From Portunus trituberculatus (Eukaryota; Arthropoda; Malacostraca; Decapoda; Portunidae), in contig NC_059285.1 in NCBI RefSeq assembly GCF_017591435.1, positions 26,152,813-26,216,812 on the forward strand: a DNA stretch of 64,000 bases, read 5' to 3'. The notes beneath the pieces were generated by a model, which did not search any database, was not told the origin of the DNA, and saw nothing but the letters and a program-made list of their open reading frames with translations. This document shows positions 9,235 through 21,150 of the stretch, one piece after another; the first letter of the stretch is position 1; every line of letters begins with the position of its first letter. A program made the translations under genes and the position numbers.

Positions 9235-10822
9235 AGGGGAGGCGACGGCAAAAAAATGCAATTTTTTTACCCAAACTTCAAAATTGAGAATTAATACTGC
9301 TATTATCCTTGAAATGTCTAGTTTTCTGTGAAAGCAGCAAGTTCCTATTTTAATTCCTTATATGTTTAAATCGCCTTGACACACTGTAAAGGTCTCTTTA
9401 AATGCCCCGCCACTTGGTAGGCAACATGACTTGTCATCGCTTATGATTTTGTAACTTTTTTTTTTCTAGTGTATTTATATTATAGACCTTCATATGGTAA
9501 CATCATAACATAGCAGGAGGGACAGTGTATATCTTGTGGGAGCCAGTGAGGTCGGCAGTCATAGGCAGTGTCTTGCCGGACGTCTTGGAATGTAGATATG
9601 TAGTGCTCTGCAGCTAATCGTCTTTTGATTTTTCCACACACTCCCTGCAAATTAGAACATTGAAAGTCATGGGTTGTCAATCAAAGATGAAGACCAACCA
9701 GAGAGAAAGGATGAAGAAGCTGAATGAAAGGAGAAGGTAGAAAGAAGAGTGCAAAGATCTCAGTCGCTCGGCGCAGTGACATTCGCCACCACCCACTCAT
9801 GACCTGACTCCGGTCACACATGTGTCCTCTCCACCACCACCACTACAGCTTGTTCCTTCAATCGCACAGCTGTCAGCTTCACCATCACAAGCAACAACTG
9901 AGTCACAAAAGCAAGGATGGATACACGTTTTCATCTTTTGAAAAGCAAGATTCCTCCTTGTGAAGATGAAAAATTCATTATTTTTCAGTCACAACTTGAA
10001 AATCTGGTATCAAGAACATGTACCAAATGCTGGGTACCAAGACAATGAAAGCAACAAATAACAGCTTTGATGCCTCCATCACTGTCACGTGTTCCACATA
10101 CGGTAACAGTGACACGCCAGTAACACTGTCACTTGGTAGATGATGCTGGGAAGAAAAGAGACCTCACTGAAGTGAACTGCAAGCTTGTATATGAGGTAAT
10201 AAATGACCTTGGCTGTGCAGAATTGAACAGAATTGCCCAAGGACTAAGCATGTAGCTAACAAACATCGTGATATGCACTGCTCAACAGAAAACGGCTCAT
10301 ATCTCAAAACTAAAGTTACTGATATTTTGAGCACAGTATCTCTGTTAGTTTTTAAGTAATTTCAGATAGAAGGGTATCAATGGAAAGAGGAAACAGAGGA
10401 GATTTTTATCATCATGAGACATTTTGAAAAAACTATAGTTATATCTCTGGAAAAAGTTAAAAAGGAAAAAAAAAGAAGGTAGTTTTTGTCATCAATATTC
10501 ATTTAATTTATTTCATATATGAATTACGATAATCAAAATGTTTCACGATGGGAAAAAAGATACATACATCTACAGCATGTACACTTATTTTCAAAGTAGT
10601 AGGTTGAAAAACATACAAGAAATAGCAAAGAATGCCAATGCTATTTATTACCGTTTTCAGCACGTATTATATATTCTTTCTCTGGAACTAATTATCATAT
10701 TTCAATAAAACTTGGCCTTTTTTGTAATTGAGGTACTAATACATAAACACACCAGATTTCATAAGAATCTGACAAAAACAAAAAAAATTACACTTCTTAA
10801 GTAAAAACTGTTGCCTCCCCTC
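9235..10822. mobile_element. Unclassified DNA transposon with GGGGAGGC inverted ends
   Basis: The left end GGGGAGGCGACGGCAAAAA (from about 9236) and the reverse complement of the right end GGGGAGGCAACAGTTTTTAC (to about 10820) are inverted repeats. The flanks read GTAA and TCAA, and the same site in related LINE copies is TTAA (for example in 18478-18492), so a decayed TTAA duplication is likely. That would allow a Kolobok- or piggyBac-like origin. Inside are only short decayed frames: one on the minus strand at 9680-9480 (Cys/His-containing, unknown), and plus-strand remnants near 9690-9920 and 10090-10340. I recognise no transposase domain. It marks the right-hand end of LINE copy A. Confidence 0.5.
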
Positions 10823-11038
10823 AACCCCTTCAGTACTGGGATGCATTTTTACCATGAATCTTGGGGATACTGTAGTTTGACAATTATATTTACATTAGGA
10901 AAGGTTTATCGAGGTCAGAAGATTAATGGCCTGAGTCTTCACTATTTCAATCCTTGTATACATTTCTGGAGCTGTATAAAATCACCAAAATAGTAAGCAG
11001 AATAGATATGAATACGTGTCATGGTATTGAAGAAGTTA
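10823..11038. mobile_element. Short TTAA MITE (piggyBac-like ends)
   Basis: About 210 bp. The left end is TCAACCCCTTCAGTACTGGG and the reverse complement of the right end is TTAACTTCTTCAATACCATG. Both follow the TTAACCCCTTC plan seen in the other TTAA elements of this window. No coding capacity. It abuts the GGGGAGGC element. Confidence 0.55.
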
Positions 11039-11211
11039 AGATGCTATCACACAGGCAACTTTACTAGTATCTTGCCACCAATACAGGCATCTTGGTACCA
11101 ATACTGGTGGCTAGACACTGCCAATCATGAAATGCTAATCATTGTCATCTTGAAACCAGTAGTGGCATCTTTATTTACATTCTCTCACCTTTTTCATGGG
11201 CATTGTCTAGC

Positions 11212-11386
11212 CATGGAACAAATTATTTGGTCCAGGGATGCTCTTGATCTCTATCAGGGAAACAAGTGTTTGTGGGACAACAGGTATAACCAATATTTGA
11301 AGAGAAATATTAAGAGAAAAGTTTTCAAGAAATTATCAGGTCTGAATGGGTATTCTCAATTCAATACATATTCAAATCTATCATAA
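11212..11386 (+). pseudogene. MADF/Myb-SANT-like domain remnant
   Basis: The stretch IIWSRDALDLYQGNKCLWDN, followed by YLKRNIKRKVFKKL, matches the start of MADF domains (short acidic lead, then Y-x5-CLW and an R/K-rich second part). The frame ends soon after and is preceded by unrelated sequence. MADF proteins occur in host transcription factors and as the second protein of Harbinger-type transposons, and I cannot tell which. There is no start context, so it is a relic or an isolated exon. Sequence between 11039 and 11211 shows nothing else. Confidence 0.35.
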
Positions 11387-11427
11387 AAGAAATTGTTTGG
11401 TTATAAGTTAGAAGGAATCTATAAAAC

Positions 11428-11805
11428 CAACTTTGTGTTTTTATACAAGAGGGGGAGCTGGCCAAGGGCAACAAAAAAACAAAATAAGAAGGTTCACTTG
11501 ATTGCCAGTTCCCTTAAAGATAAGTAGAGTTAGCCAAAAGTCTGGGACAAATAACGTGAAACCTCCCTCTTAGAAAAAGTCAGGTCATAGGAAGATGGAA
11601 ATACTGAAGCAGGCAAGAAGTTCCAGAGTTTACCAGAGAAAGGTATGAATGATTGAGAGTACTGATTAACTCTTGCCTTTGAGAGTTGGACAAATAGGGA
11701 TGATAGGAAGATAGCCTTGTGTTGGGAAGCCGCAGAATGAGGTGAGGCATGTAGATAGCAAGATCAAAAGAGCAGTTAGCATGAAAATAGCAATAAAAGA
11801 TAGTG
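11428..11805 (-). mobile_element. A-LINE copy 1, 3' part
   Basis: On the minus strand this corresponds to the 3' end of the A-LINE (the part downstream of RT, with the conserved block that is complete at 26971-27400). It begins at 11805 in the middle of the sequence that resumes at about 14366, so 11428-11805 and 14366-16790 look like one element split by a 2.5 kb block. The coding frame here is decayed. Confidence 0.6.
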
Positions 11806-12634
<829 letters not shown>

Positions 12635-12879
12635 TACAGTAAAACCTTGCTTGACGAACGTCTCTAAGGACGAACAATTCGGGAGACGACCAAAAAATTT
12701 GTCAATATATCAACCCAGGGGACGAACGATATTTTGGGTGACGAACACGGTTAAACGGCTCGCGGCAGGCGAACCGTTTGTGTGATAGCCAATCCGCTAT
12801 CACACAACAACCAAACAAAACATAAGCACAAAAGAAAATAGAAACAGGAACATATGAAAAATATTACATAACATAATCT

Positions 12880-13430
12880 CCGTGCCACCACGATTTTCTC
12901 CTGTTTTTCCTGGGCATGGTGATGTTACCGGCACGCTCTACTGTAGCTTCCTCGGCAGTATCCTCACTGCTCTGGTGGCTCTCAGCGTTGCTGTAATCAT
13001 CATCCTGGCCATGTCCAAGTACTGCAGATTGTGGCACATCCATCGCAGCTGTTTCCTCGCTTGCCTGGCAAGGAACACCGCCCTACTGCCCGCTCCTCTC
13101 ACACTGAGCATCACCTCTGAGGATCAAAGGAACTTCCTGGCCACGTACCTTTAACTTCCCTTCTTGGAAGTCCAAACTTGCTCCCACAGGGGTTAGGAAG
13201 TCGATCCCCAGCAGACAAGGGTCCTCCAAGGCAGAGATGAAGACTGGCAATCTTTCCATGTTTCCCACGCCGATGTTCACTATAATGGGGCCCCACATAG
13301 CAGCACTGACTTGTGACGCTACACAGCTGTTGTGTAGCTCTGGCACGCTGCGCACATCCAAAGTCCTCTCTCATGACTGTCTTCTCGGATCTTGTCTGTC
13401 TTCCTCCCCATCCTCCTCTCCTCCATTTCA
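12880..13430 (-). pseudogene. Gypsy-type retropepsin and linker relic
   Basis: The minus-strand frame 13361-13083 contains a retropepsin C-terminal half: VNIGVGNMERLPVFISALED, then PCLLGIDFLTPVGASLDF, the conserved LGIDFL motif, and LKVRGQEVPLI. Downstream in the same frame, after a stop, comes an acidic Ser/Glu-rich stretch (about 13075-12900) of the type between protease and RT. The N-terminal DSG/DTG catalytic part is not intact. This is a fragment of a Gypsy LTR element lying inside the Tigger-like element. No LTR was seen. Confidence 0.6.
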
Positions 13431-13499
13431 TCATGCCATCAACGTCCAGTCTTTCCAGTAAATAACCTTTTCTTTTTTATTCATTTTATTATCATTTTG

Positions 13500-14090
13500 A
13501 TAGTTTTTCTCGCCCCTCCAACTGCTTACTCTGTATAAGGGCCTTATCCGTCCCTGTACGGAGTACTCTTCGCATGTTTGGGGGGTTCCAGTCACACAGC
13601 TTTGCTTGATAGGGTGGAATCGAAAGCTCTTTGTCTCATCAACTCCCCTCCTCTCACTAACTGTCTTCAGTCTCTTTCTCACCGCCGAAATGTTGCATCC
13701 CTTTCTATATTTTATCGCTATTTTCATGGTAACTGTTCTACTGATCTTGCTAACTGCATGCCTCCCCTCCTCCTGCGGCCACGCTGCACAAGGCTTTCTT
13801 CTTCCTCTCATCCCCATTCTGTCCAACTTTCTAATGCAAGAGTTAACCAGTACGCTCTATCATTCATCGCTATCACTGGTAAACTCTGGAACTCCCTCCC
13901 TGCATCTGTATTTCCAAATTCCTACAACTTGTCTTTTTTTAAGAGGGAGGTATCAAGGCATTTGCTCCCCTAATTCTGGCTGACGGTTTTGGCACTTTTT
14001 TACTCTTTGGAGAGCCAGCGCTCAAGTGGGCTTTTTTCTAACTTTCTTTTTTTTGCCCTTGGCTGGCCCTCTTCCCTACGTAAAAAAAAA

Positions 14091-14123
<33 letters not shown>
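13500..14123 (+). mobile_element. A-LINE 3' fragment with poly(A)/(TAAA)n tail
   Basis: Two overlapping plus-strand frames carry the post-RT C-terminal region (GGSSHTALLDRVESKALCLI, SLSIFYRYFHGNCS, NARVNQYALSFI, TGKLWNSLPASVFP, VSRHLLP then stop). The 3' untranslated part ends with A14 and (TAAA)n at 14083-14123. It is 5'-truncated inside RT. The same sequence recurs on the minus strand at 26971-29822 and 11428-16790. The C-terminal domain after RT is of the Jockey/CR1 kind. Confidence 0.75.
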
Positions 14124-14365
14124 TTAGTTAAGTAAAACAATTTAGGCTTTCTATAATTATTTTGTTCATGTCATGCGTACATTAAAGGTCTATTTTGAAT
14201 GGGTTTTATGGAAAAAAGTATGATTTTTTTGGGTGTCTGGAACGGATTAATGGTATTTCAATACATTCTTATATGAAAAATTGATTCAGGGGACGAACAA
14301 ATCGGGTGACGAACAGGATTTAGGAACGAATTATGGTCGTAAGCTGAGGTTTTACTGTAATAGCA

Positions 14366-16790
14366 AGATATGCAACATTCTGGCAGTGAGAAAGAGGCTG
14401 AAGACACTCGGTTAGAGAAGGAGACTTGATGAGATAAAAAGCTTTAGATTCCACCCTATCTAATAAAACTGTGAGAGTAGAATCCCCCTTCCCAACCCCC
14501 CTCCAAAAAAAAAAAAAGCATGCAAAGAGTACTCCATACAAGGATGGGTAAGGCCCTAGAGTTAGTAAGTTTTCTCTGCCACAATCATAAATCTTGAAAA
14601 AGATCAGAAGTCAGGCGTTCTGTGGCGTCCCTGCATGATCTGTTGACTTCCTGAAGGGTTGGTCATCTCTGAAAGGATGTGGAAAGATGTAGGGTGGTAT
14701 CATCTGTGTAGGAGTGGATAGGGCAAGAAGTTTGGTTAAAAGGTCATCAATGAATAATAGAAAGAAAGTGGGTGACAGGACAGAACCCTGAGGAGCACCA
14801 CTATTGATAGATTTAGGAGAACAGTGACCATCTACCACAGCAGCAATAGAATGGTCAGAAAGGAAACTTTAGATATAGTTGTAGCAAATAGGATAGAAAC
14901 TTTAGTAGGGCAGTTTGAAAATCAAAGCTTTATGCCAGACTCTATCAAAAGCTTTGATATGTCTAATGTGACAGCAAAAGATACATCAAAATCTCTAAAA
15001 TAGAATGACCAAGACTCAGTAAGGAAAGCCAGAAAATCACCAGTAGAGTGACCTTGACGGAAGTCATACTGGGAATCAGATAGAAGATTGTAAAGTGACA
15101 TATTTAAGAATCTTTTTATTCAGGATTGATTAAAAAACTTTACACAAGCAAGAGATTAAAGCTATTGATGGCAGTTTGAGAGATTAGAACGGTCACCCTT
15201 TTTAGGAACAGGCTGAATGTAGGCAAACTTCCAGCAGGAAGGAAAGGTAGAAGTTGATGGACAAAGTTGAAAAAGTTTGGCCAGGTAAGATGCAAGCACA
15301 GAAGCACAGTTATTGAGAACAATAGGAGGGACCCCATCAGGTCCATAAGCGCCTTTCGAGGGTTTAGGCCAGTGAGGGCATGGAAAACATCATTGCAAAA
15401 AAGTTTAATCGTAGGTATGTAATAGTCAGAGGGAAAAGGAGAGGAAGGAACAAGCTCAGAACCATCCAAGGTGGAGTTGTTAGCAAAGGTTTGAGAGAAT
15501 AGTTCAGCTTTAGAGACCGATGAGATGGCAGTGGTGTCATCAGGATGAAATAAAGGAAGGAAAGGTGAAGAAGTGAAGTTGTTGGAGATGTTTTTGGCCA
15601 GATGCCAGAAATCATGTGGGGAGTTGGAGTTTGAAAGGTTCTGACATTTTCTAGTGATGAGAGAATGTTTGGCAAGTTGAAGAACAGACTTAGCATGATT
15701 CCAGGCAGAAATCTAAAGTGGATGAAATTCAGGAGATGGAAAGCTGAAGTATCTTTTGTGGGCAGCCTCTCTATCATGTATAGCACGAGAACAGGGTGTG
15801 TTAAACCAAGGTTTAAAAGATTTAGGTTGAGAAAAAGAATGAGGAATGTATGCTTTCATGCCAGTCACTATCACCTCTGTTATGCATTCAGCATACAGAG
15901 TTGGGTCTCTGACAAGGAAACAGTATTCATTATATGGAAAATCAGCATAATACCTCCTCAGGTCCCCCCAACTAGTAAAGGCAAAATGCCACAGCCACCT
16001 CCATTTTAGGGGATCCTGAGAAGGGATTCAAAAAATAGGACAAGATACAGAAATGAGATTGTGATCGGAGGAGCCCAACGTAGCCATAAGCATAAGCAGA
16101 ATGATTAGAGGTAAGGAAATGATAAAGAATGTTGGGCATGTCTCCAAGACGGTCAGGAATTCGAGTAGGATGTTGCACCAGTTGCTCTAGGTCATGGTGG
16201 ATGGCAATGTTGGAGGCTAGTTCACCAGGATGGTCAGTGAAGGGAGAGGAAAGCCAAAGCTGGTGGTGAACATTGAAATCTCCAAGGATGGAGATCTCTG
16301 CGAAAGGGTAGAGGGACAGAATGTGCTCCACTTTGGAAGTTAAATAGTCAAAGAATTTACTATAGTCAGAGGAGTTAGGGGAGAGAGAGACAGCAAAGAT
16401 AATTTTAGTTAAGAGTGACTACTGAATCTAAGCCAGATGGTGAAGAACTCGGAAGATTCAAGACTGTGGGCACGAGAGCAATTTAAGTCCATTGCACATG
16501 TAGATGCAACATTCAGCTTTGGAGTGAAAATGAGGATAGAGAAAATAGGAGGGAACAAAAAAGGGGGTACTGTCAGTTGCCTCAGTAAAGGAGGATATTC
16601 AGTGTAGAATATTGTTGAGAAAGAGGGGATAGTTGTTTGGAAGGTAATCTTTATGTAGCCAACTGATCTGTTCTGAGGCCAAAAACATATGTTGCATATA
16701 TGATAGGAAGAGCACTCCTTGCCACTGGTACTGTCAGCTAGATGCCAGTAGAAGAGACTAGAAAATGTGTCATTACATACTGCCACTTGC
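14366..16790 (-). mobile_element. A-LINE copy 1, endonuclease and RT part (decayed)
   Basis: In minus-strand order: endonuclease pieces at 16786-16409 (SSEFFTIWLRFSSHS) and 16331-15972 (EHILSLYPFAEISILGDFNV, HHQLWLSSPF, LEQLVQHPTRIPDRLGDMPN), connector and RT fragments at 15786-15364 and 15469-15140 (LTGLNPRKALMD, SLFLKRVTVLIS), a palm remnant at 14838-14611 (SGAPQGSVLSPTFFLLFIDD) and thumb/C-terminal pieces at 14541-14400. Numerous stops. The 3' end of the same copy probably continues at 11805-11428. It is closely similar to 26971-29822. Confidence 0.7.
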
Positions 16791-16866
16791 TTAGGGCTCT
16801 TGCTCAGAGAAAACTAATTTAGCTAAAGAACTGCACAAAACGTTACCAAATTTGATAAATACTTTC

Positions 16867-16921
<55 letters not shown>

Positions 16922-17464
16922 AAGAAATGTGAACTGAGCATATTGGAGGCAAGATGCTGGGCATTCACTGCATCAACCAGCGGTGATGTACCTGGAACCA
17001 GCTCATAACTCAGATTTTGCCTCAAAACATAGAAACAACTAGGTGACAGCTCATATCTCAAATTACTTGTATGTCAAAGTGCTTATAACTCAAGGTTTTT
17101 AAATTGATTTTTATGGGATTTTATACATGTATAGTGTTATTTTGAGGTTTCAACATTTCTAAAACCAAATCAATTTCTATTTGTCCTTTGAGATTTTGTG
17201 GTCCGTTGGATCTAAAATCTGTTAGATTAGGATCCATTAAATCAAGGGCTGAGTGGATTGTTAATTCTTACTCTTTTGTCTTTGTTTAATTCTTATGACC
17301 TCTTATGCTCCTCTTATTTCTCACAGAAATGTGTGGTATGGGAGTGTGAGAATGAAGACGGAACATCTTTTAGGTTACAAAACAAAGATAAAAAAGTGAA
17401 AGAATCTCTTTTTTTTACTCTCTTTAGATAATGTTTTTTTTGTGTTTTTTTTTTCTTTCCGTAG
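16791..17464. other. Spacer with (GA)n and a possible decayed Tigger-like MITE
   Basis: (GA)n occupies about 16871-16917. From about 16980 to 17250 the text (CTCATAACTC, CTCATATCTC, CTTATAACTCAAGG, GATTTTTATGGGATTTTATAC) has the look of a degenerate Tigger-type non-autonomous element, but I cannot pair its ends. Nothing coding was accepted. Confidence 0.35.
16871..16917. repeat. (GA)n microsatellite
   Basis: An uninterrupted GA run followed by AAAGAAAGAAA. Confidence 0.95.
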
Positions 17465-17580
17465 CTGGGCTTTGAAGTGGTCCCATCCTCAATGAATGCA
17501 GCACCAGAAGGTGATGATACTATTGACACTGAACCCCTTGAATCCATGGATGAAGATGGAGACAGCAAAGATCCTCACTG
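17465..17580 (+). CDS. Possible internal exon of an unidentified host gene
   Basis: A strong polypyrimidine tract (TTTTTTTTTTCTTTCCGTAG) ends in AG at 17464, and a GTCAGT donor begins at 17581. The 116 nt between are open in only one of the three forward frames, which reads LGFEVVPSSMNAAPEGDDTI and then an acidic stretch rich in Asp, Glu and Ser ending SKDPHW. The composition looks like a disordered acidic linker of a nuclear protein. No flanking exon could be assigned, no homology is recognised, and the surroundings are repeats. It is the only stretch here that resembles a host exon, and splice-like signals can occur by chance. Confidence 0.3.
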
Positions 17581-18066
17581 GTCAGTTCTTGTTTTCTTCA
17601 TTAGTTTTTTAAGGTTTACTACCATTTATTACTTTCCCACCACTTGAATCTTTGTTGCAAGCTGCTCTTTTTATCAATCTACTTTGAACACTGCTATTCA
17701 TACACAATCTGTTCCATGAAACTATATGAATAATTAATAATTTTTTCCCTTAAGAAATAATGTAAATTGGGTTAATGTGTTCCAGACCCACAGATAATTA
17801 TTTATTTGACCTTGAACTGATGGTGATTGTTCATGTAATGGTACACCATCCGGTTTTGAGGGAATTGGTGGTGGTCACTAGCTAGCCTCTTTTATTTATG
17901 TCTCCTCTCACCTTATCAGGCAATAAAGAGGGGAGTTTTCTTTTTCTTTCTTTGCCTCCTAGAATTCATCACATCATATCATTTCATTACAACAAGTGAA
18001 TGTACTTGGATTGTGTATCACGAATAGTAAATGTATTATTTTTACATTGTCATGTTCATGTGTATG

Positions 18067-18125
<59 letters not shown>

Positions 18126-18179
18126 AAGTTGGAAGTTTTCTTGTGTGTGGGTATTTGCACCTGCTTCCCAACCTTATTT
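17581..18179. other. Non-coding spacer with (GA)n
   Basis: (GA)n lies at 18069-18120. A stretch near 17755-17800 (AAATAATGTAAATTGGGTTAATGTGTTCCAGACCC split over the line) resembles the interior of Tigger-type MITEs. No gene was recognised. If 17465-17580 is an exon, this would be intron. Confidence 0.4.
18069..18120. repeat. (GA)n microsatellite
   Basis: About 26 GA units, uninterrupted. Confidence 0.95.
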
Positions 18180-18202
18180 ACACACACACACACACACACA
18201 CC
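18180..18202. repeat. (AC)n tract at the 5' junction of AC-LINE copy N
   Basis: About 11 AC units directly abut the first LINE-derived bases at 18203. Confidence 0.95.
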
Positions 18203-18702
18203 TAGAGGAAAGGGAAAAAGAGAAAGTACTAAGAAATGAAGCTAAGGAAAAAAATGAGACAAGGACAGAGATTTCTACTGGAGGGTTCCAGTTATGAGAC
18301 TAAAGAAGTGGCATCTACAGAAGGAGGAGGTTGTGGAGGAAGCAAGAAAATAAGAGTGACATACTAATATAAATGGGTTGTTATCCAGCATGTCAGAGAT
18401 TAGAAATTATTTGAAAGATAAAAAGCCTGATGTACTGTGCATTGTTGAAGCAAGACTAATAGCGGAGATCCATGTTACCTTTAAAGAGGAGGGATATAAT
18501 AGTTGGAGAAGAGACAGGAAGGGTAGAGGAGGAGGAGAAATGCTAATAATGGTTCGTGATGATATATGAGACTAAAGAAGTGGTATCTATGGAAGAAGGA
18601 AGAGGTCATGGAGGAGGCAAGAAAGTAAGAGTGACCTATACTAATATAAACAGATTGTCATCCATCGTGTTGGAGGGTAAGAATTATTTGAAAGAGAAAA
18701 AG
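18203..18702 (+). pseudogene. AC-LINE N: end of ORF1 and duplicated endonuclease N-terminus
   Basis: The end of the ORF1-type protein (REKVLRNEAKEKNETRTE) is followed by an endonuclease start (MLSSMSEIRNYLKDKKPDVL, then CIVEARLIAEIHVTFKEEGY, NSWRRDRKGRGGG). At 18568 the sequence jumps back: TGAGACTAAAGAAGTGG recurs (first at 18296), and the endonuclease start is repeated until the TTATG-LINE interrupts it at about 18703. So about 270 bp is present twice in tandem, the second copy continuing at 21440. The copies differ at a number of bases, so the duplication is not recent. No functional product. Confidence 0.65.
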
Positions 18703-18766
18703 TAAGGTTATTAGAGTAGGAGCTTTTTATAGACCACCTAACCAGTCAGCAGAGGTAGACAACCTT

Positions 18767-19348
18767 ATGGTAGATGAGATAAATAGGGGGTGTACTAGTC
18801 AGACAATTATCTTAGGGGATTTTAATCTTAAGTCAGTAAACTGGGAGAGGATGGTAGGAGATGCTAGTGAAAATAAGTTTATGGAAAGTTTTCAGGATAA
18901 CTATTTAGTGCAGATGGTAGATAAACCTACTAGGGGAAGGAAGGTTTTAGACATAGTACTAACAAATATTGAGCATTGTTTAAAGGAAGTTGAGGTAGGA
19001 GAGACTTTAGCAAACAGTGACCATCATATAATTAGATTTATCATTAATTCCAGTAGGGATAATATAGTGAATAAGACTAGAGTCCCAAACTATCAGAAAG
19101 GCAATTATGGTAGGTTACGTCAGTTATTAGGAGAGGTAAACTGGGAAGATAGTTTTGGAAATAAAACTGCACAGGAGATGTGGGATATTTTTAAGGTTGT
19201 AGTAAAGGGTATAGTGATGCAGTGTATCCCTTACAAAGATATAAGGCAGAGAAACAGGAAGCCATTATGGTGGACTCATGAGATAGGTAGCCAGATCAGA
19301 GAGAAGAAGAGGGCATACAGAGAGTTGCAGAAAAGTGGGAAGATGTAG
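18767..19348 (+). pseudogene. TTATG-LINE copy 1 endonuclease fragment
   Basis: 193 codons open, the C-terminal two thirds of an APE-type endonuclease. GDFNLKSVNW holds the catalytic Asp and Asn, and SDHHIIRF is the terminal SDH motif. They are separated by the RKVLDIVLTN strand. The C-terminal linker ends KPLWWTHEIGSQIREKKRAY, typical of the segment between EN and RT. The N-terminal NxN and ExK motifs are absent because the copy is 5'-truncated. It would nick target DNA in an intact element. Confidence 0.65.
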
Positions 19349-19679
19349 ATTTGATTAGGTACAGACAGGTCAGAGATGATTTGAGTAAGGTTATAAAAAA
19401 AGTAAAAGGCAGGCAGAGATAAAACTAGCTAGAGCTGGGAGTAAAGATCCCAAAAATTATATAGTTATTACAAGGTCAGTGATAAAAGAAATAAGGATAG
19501 GATTGGACCACTCAGAAAAGATGGTGTAGTAGTGGATCAAAATGAAGACATAGTAGAATTATTGAATGAACAATTTTCTTCAGTATTTACTAGGAAAGAA
19601 TAGGAAATCCTGTTACAAACAGTGCGACGAGTAGTTTAAGAGCTTTAGAAAATATTGATATAAAACCGGGAATTATTAG

Positions 19680-21150
19680 GAAATTTATTCTTGAACTAGA
19701 CGATAGGAAAGCTAGTGGTCCTGATGAGCTACATGCCAGAGTACTTAGGGAGGGTGTAGACAGTATTTCTGAAGCACTTAAGTTAATCTTTGAAAGATCA
19801 CTTAGGTTTGCTGAGATACCACAGGACTGGAAGTTAGCTAATGTTACTCCAATATTTAAAAAAGGTAGGAAGGATGATGCGAATAATTATAGACCGATCA
19901 GTTTAACTAGTATAGTATGTAAGATACTAGAGAAAATCATTAAGGGTAGTATTTGGGAGCATTTAAATGAGAATAGATTAATTAGAGATACCCAACATGG
20001 CTTTAGATCAGGGAGGTCCTGTCTTACAAATTTGCTCGATATCTTAGAATATATTACCAAGGAGTTAGATGATGGAAATAGCATAGATGTTATATATCTA
20101 GATTTTAGCAAGGCGTTTGATAAGGTACCGCATAGGAGGCTAGTGTACAAATTGAGACTACATGGGATAGGGGTAGGTTAGTTGATTGGATTAGTGAATG
20201 GCTTTCTGATAGGAAACAGAGAGTAGTATTAAATGGGGCAATGTCTGAGTGGAAGGAAGTGGTTAGTGGGGTACCCCAAGGATCAGTGCTAGGACCTCTT
20301 CTTTTCTTGGTGTACATTAACGATTTAGATATAGGAATTAGTAGCAAAGTATCAAAGTTTGCAGATGATACTAAGATAGCATGTGCAGTACAGGGTGAAA
20401 AGGACAATTACAGAATACAACGAGACCTGGACAGGCTGATAGCATGGGCAGACAGGTGGCAGATGGAGTTTAATTCTAAAAGTGTCAGGTTATGCATTTA
20501 GGTAAAGACAACACAAACTTTAACTATGAGATGGAGGGATGTTGGCTAGAGGCAGTAGAGGAAGGAAAGGATTTAGGAGTAGTGATAGACAGGACTATGA
20601 AATTTTCAAAGCAATGTTTAGAAGCAAGAAATAGGGCAAATAGGATCCTGGGTTTTATAAATAGAAATGTTAGTTATAAAAGTAAGGAAGTGGTGCGTAG
20701 CTTATATAATTCCTATGTTAGGCCCCATTTAGAGTATTGCATACAGGCCTGGTCACCCCACTATAGGCAGGATATCAACATGTTAGAAGCAGTTCAGAGA
20801 AGAGCAACTAGGATGATACCAGCATTAAAGCGCCTGGAGTATAGAGATAGATTAAAGGAATTAAACATGTTTTCATTTGAGAGGAGATGTATAAGAGGGA
20901 TATGATAGAGTTATTTAAAATGTTCTCAGATACAAACTACATAGATGTGAGATCTTTCTTTACCTTAGAGGAGGAAGTAGGACTAGAAATCATGGCAGGA
21001 AGATTAGAAAGCAAGGCTGCAGGTTAGATATAAGAAAATATTTCTTTAGTCATAGGGTGGTAGACTTCTGGAATGCATTGCCAGAGACGGTTGTAAATAG
21101 CACTAGTTTGACAATGTTTAAAACAGATTAGATAAGCACTTAAATTTATT
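19680..21150 (+). pseudogene. TTATG-LINE copy 1 reverse transcriptase (frameshifted)
   Basis: RT subdomains in order: AGPDELHAR-like entry near 19710, NNYRPISLTS, RSGRSCLTNLLDI, YLDFSKAFDKVPH (motif A, two catalytic-site Asp), SGVPQGSVLGP (motif B), SKFADDTKIA (motif C, catalytic DD), then KDLGVVIDRTMKF, VRPHLEYCIQAWSP and the C-terminal ATRMIPAL. A one-base loss at about 20172 (before LVDWISEW-type sequence) is shared with the second copy at about 31213. Further breaks at 20482 and after 20898 are private to this copy. Confidence 0.75.

Larger units (their letters stand above)
12635..14359. mobile_element. Tigger/pogo-like element, composite
   Basis: The ends TACAGTAAAACCTTGCTTGA and, as reverse complement of the right end, TACAGTAAAACCTCAGCTTA are flanked by TA. 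Repeated GACGAAC words lie beside both ends. This is the Tc1/mariner-Tigger plan. The native interior is lost or reduced to about 12660-12870 and 14124-14340. The middle is filled by a Gypsy protease relic (12880-13430) and an A-LINE 3' fragment (13500-14123). No transposase was recognised. Confidence 0.7.

Noticed and set aside
13431..13826. Minus-strand frame MDRMGMRGRRKPCAAWPQ and its twin at 27194-27430 on the plus strand
   Set aside because: Antisense of the A-LINE C-terminal domain; conserved only because the LINE is.
17327..17373. A second possible exon upstream of 17465
   Set aside because: It has an acceptor and a weak donor, but joining it to 17465-17580 does not keep the only open frame in any phase.
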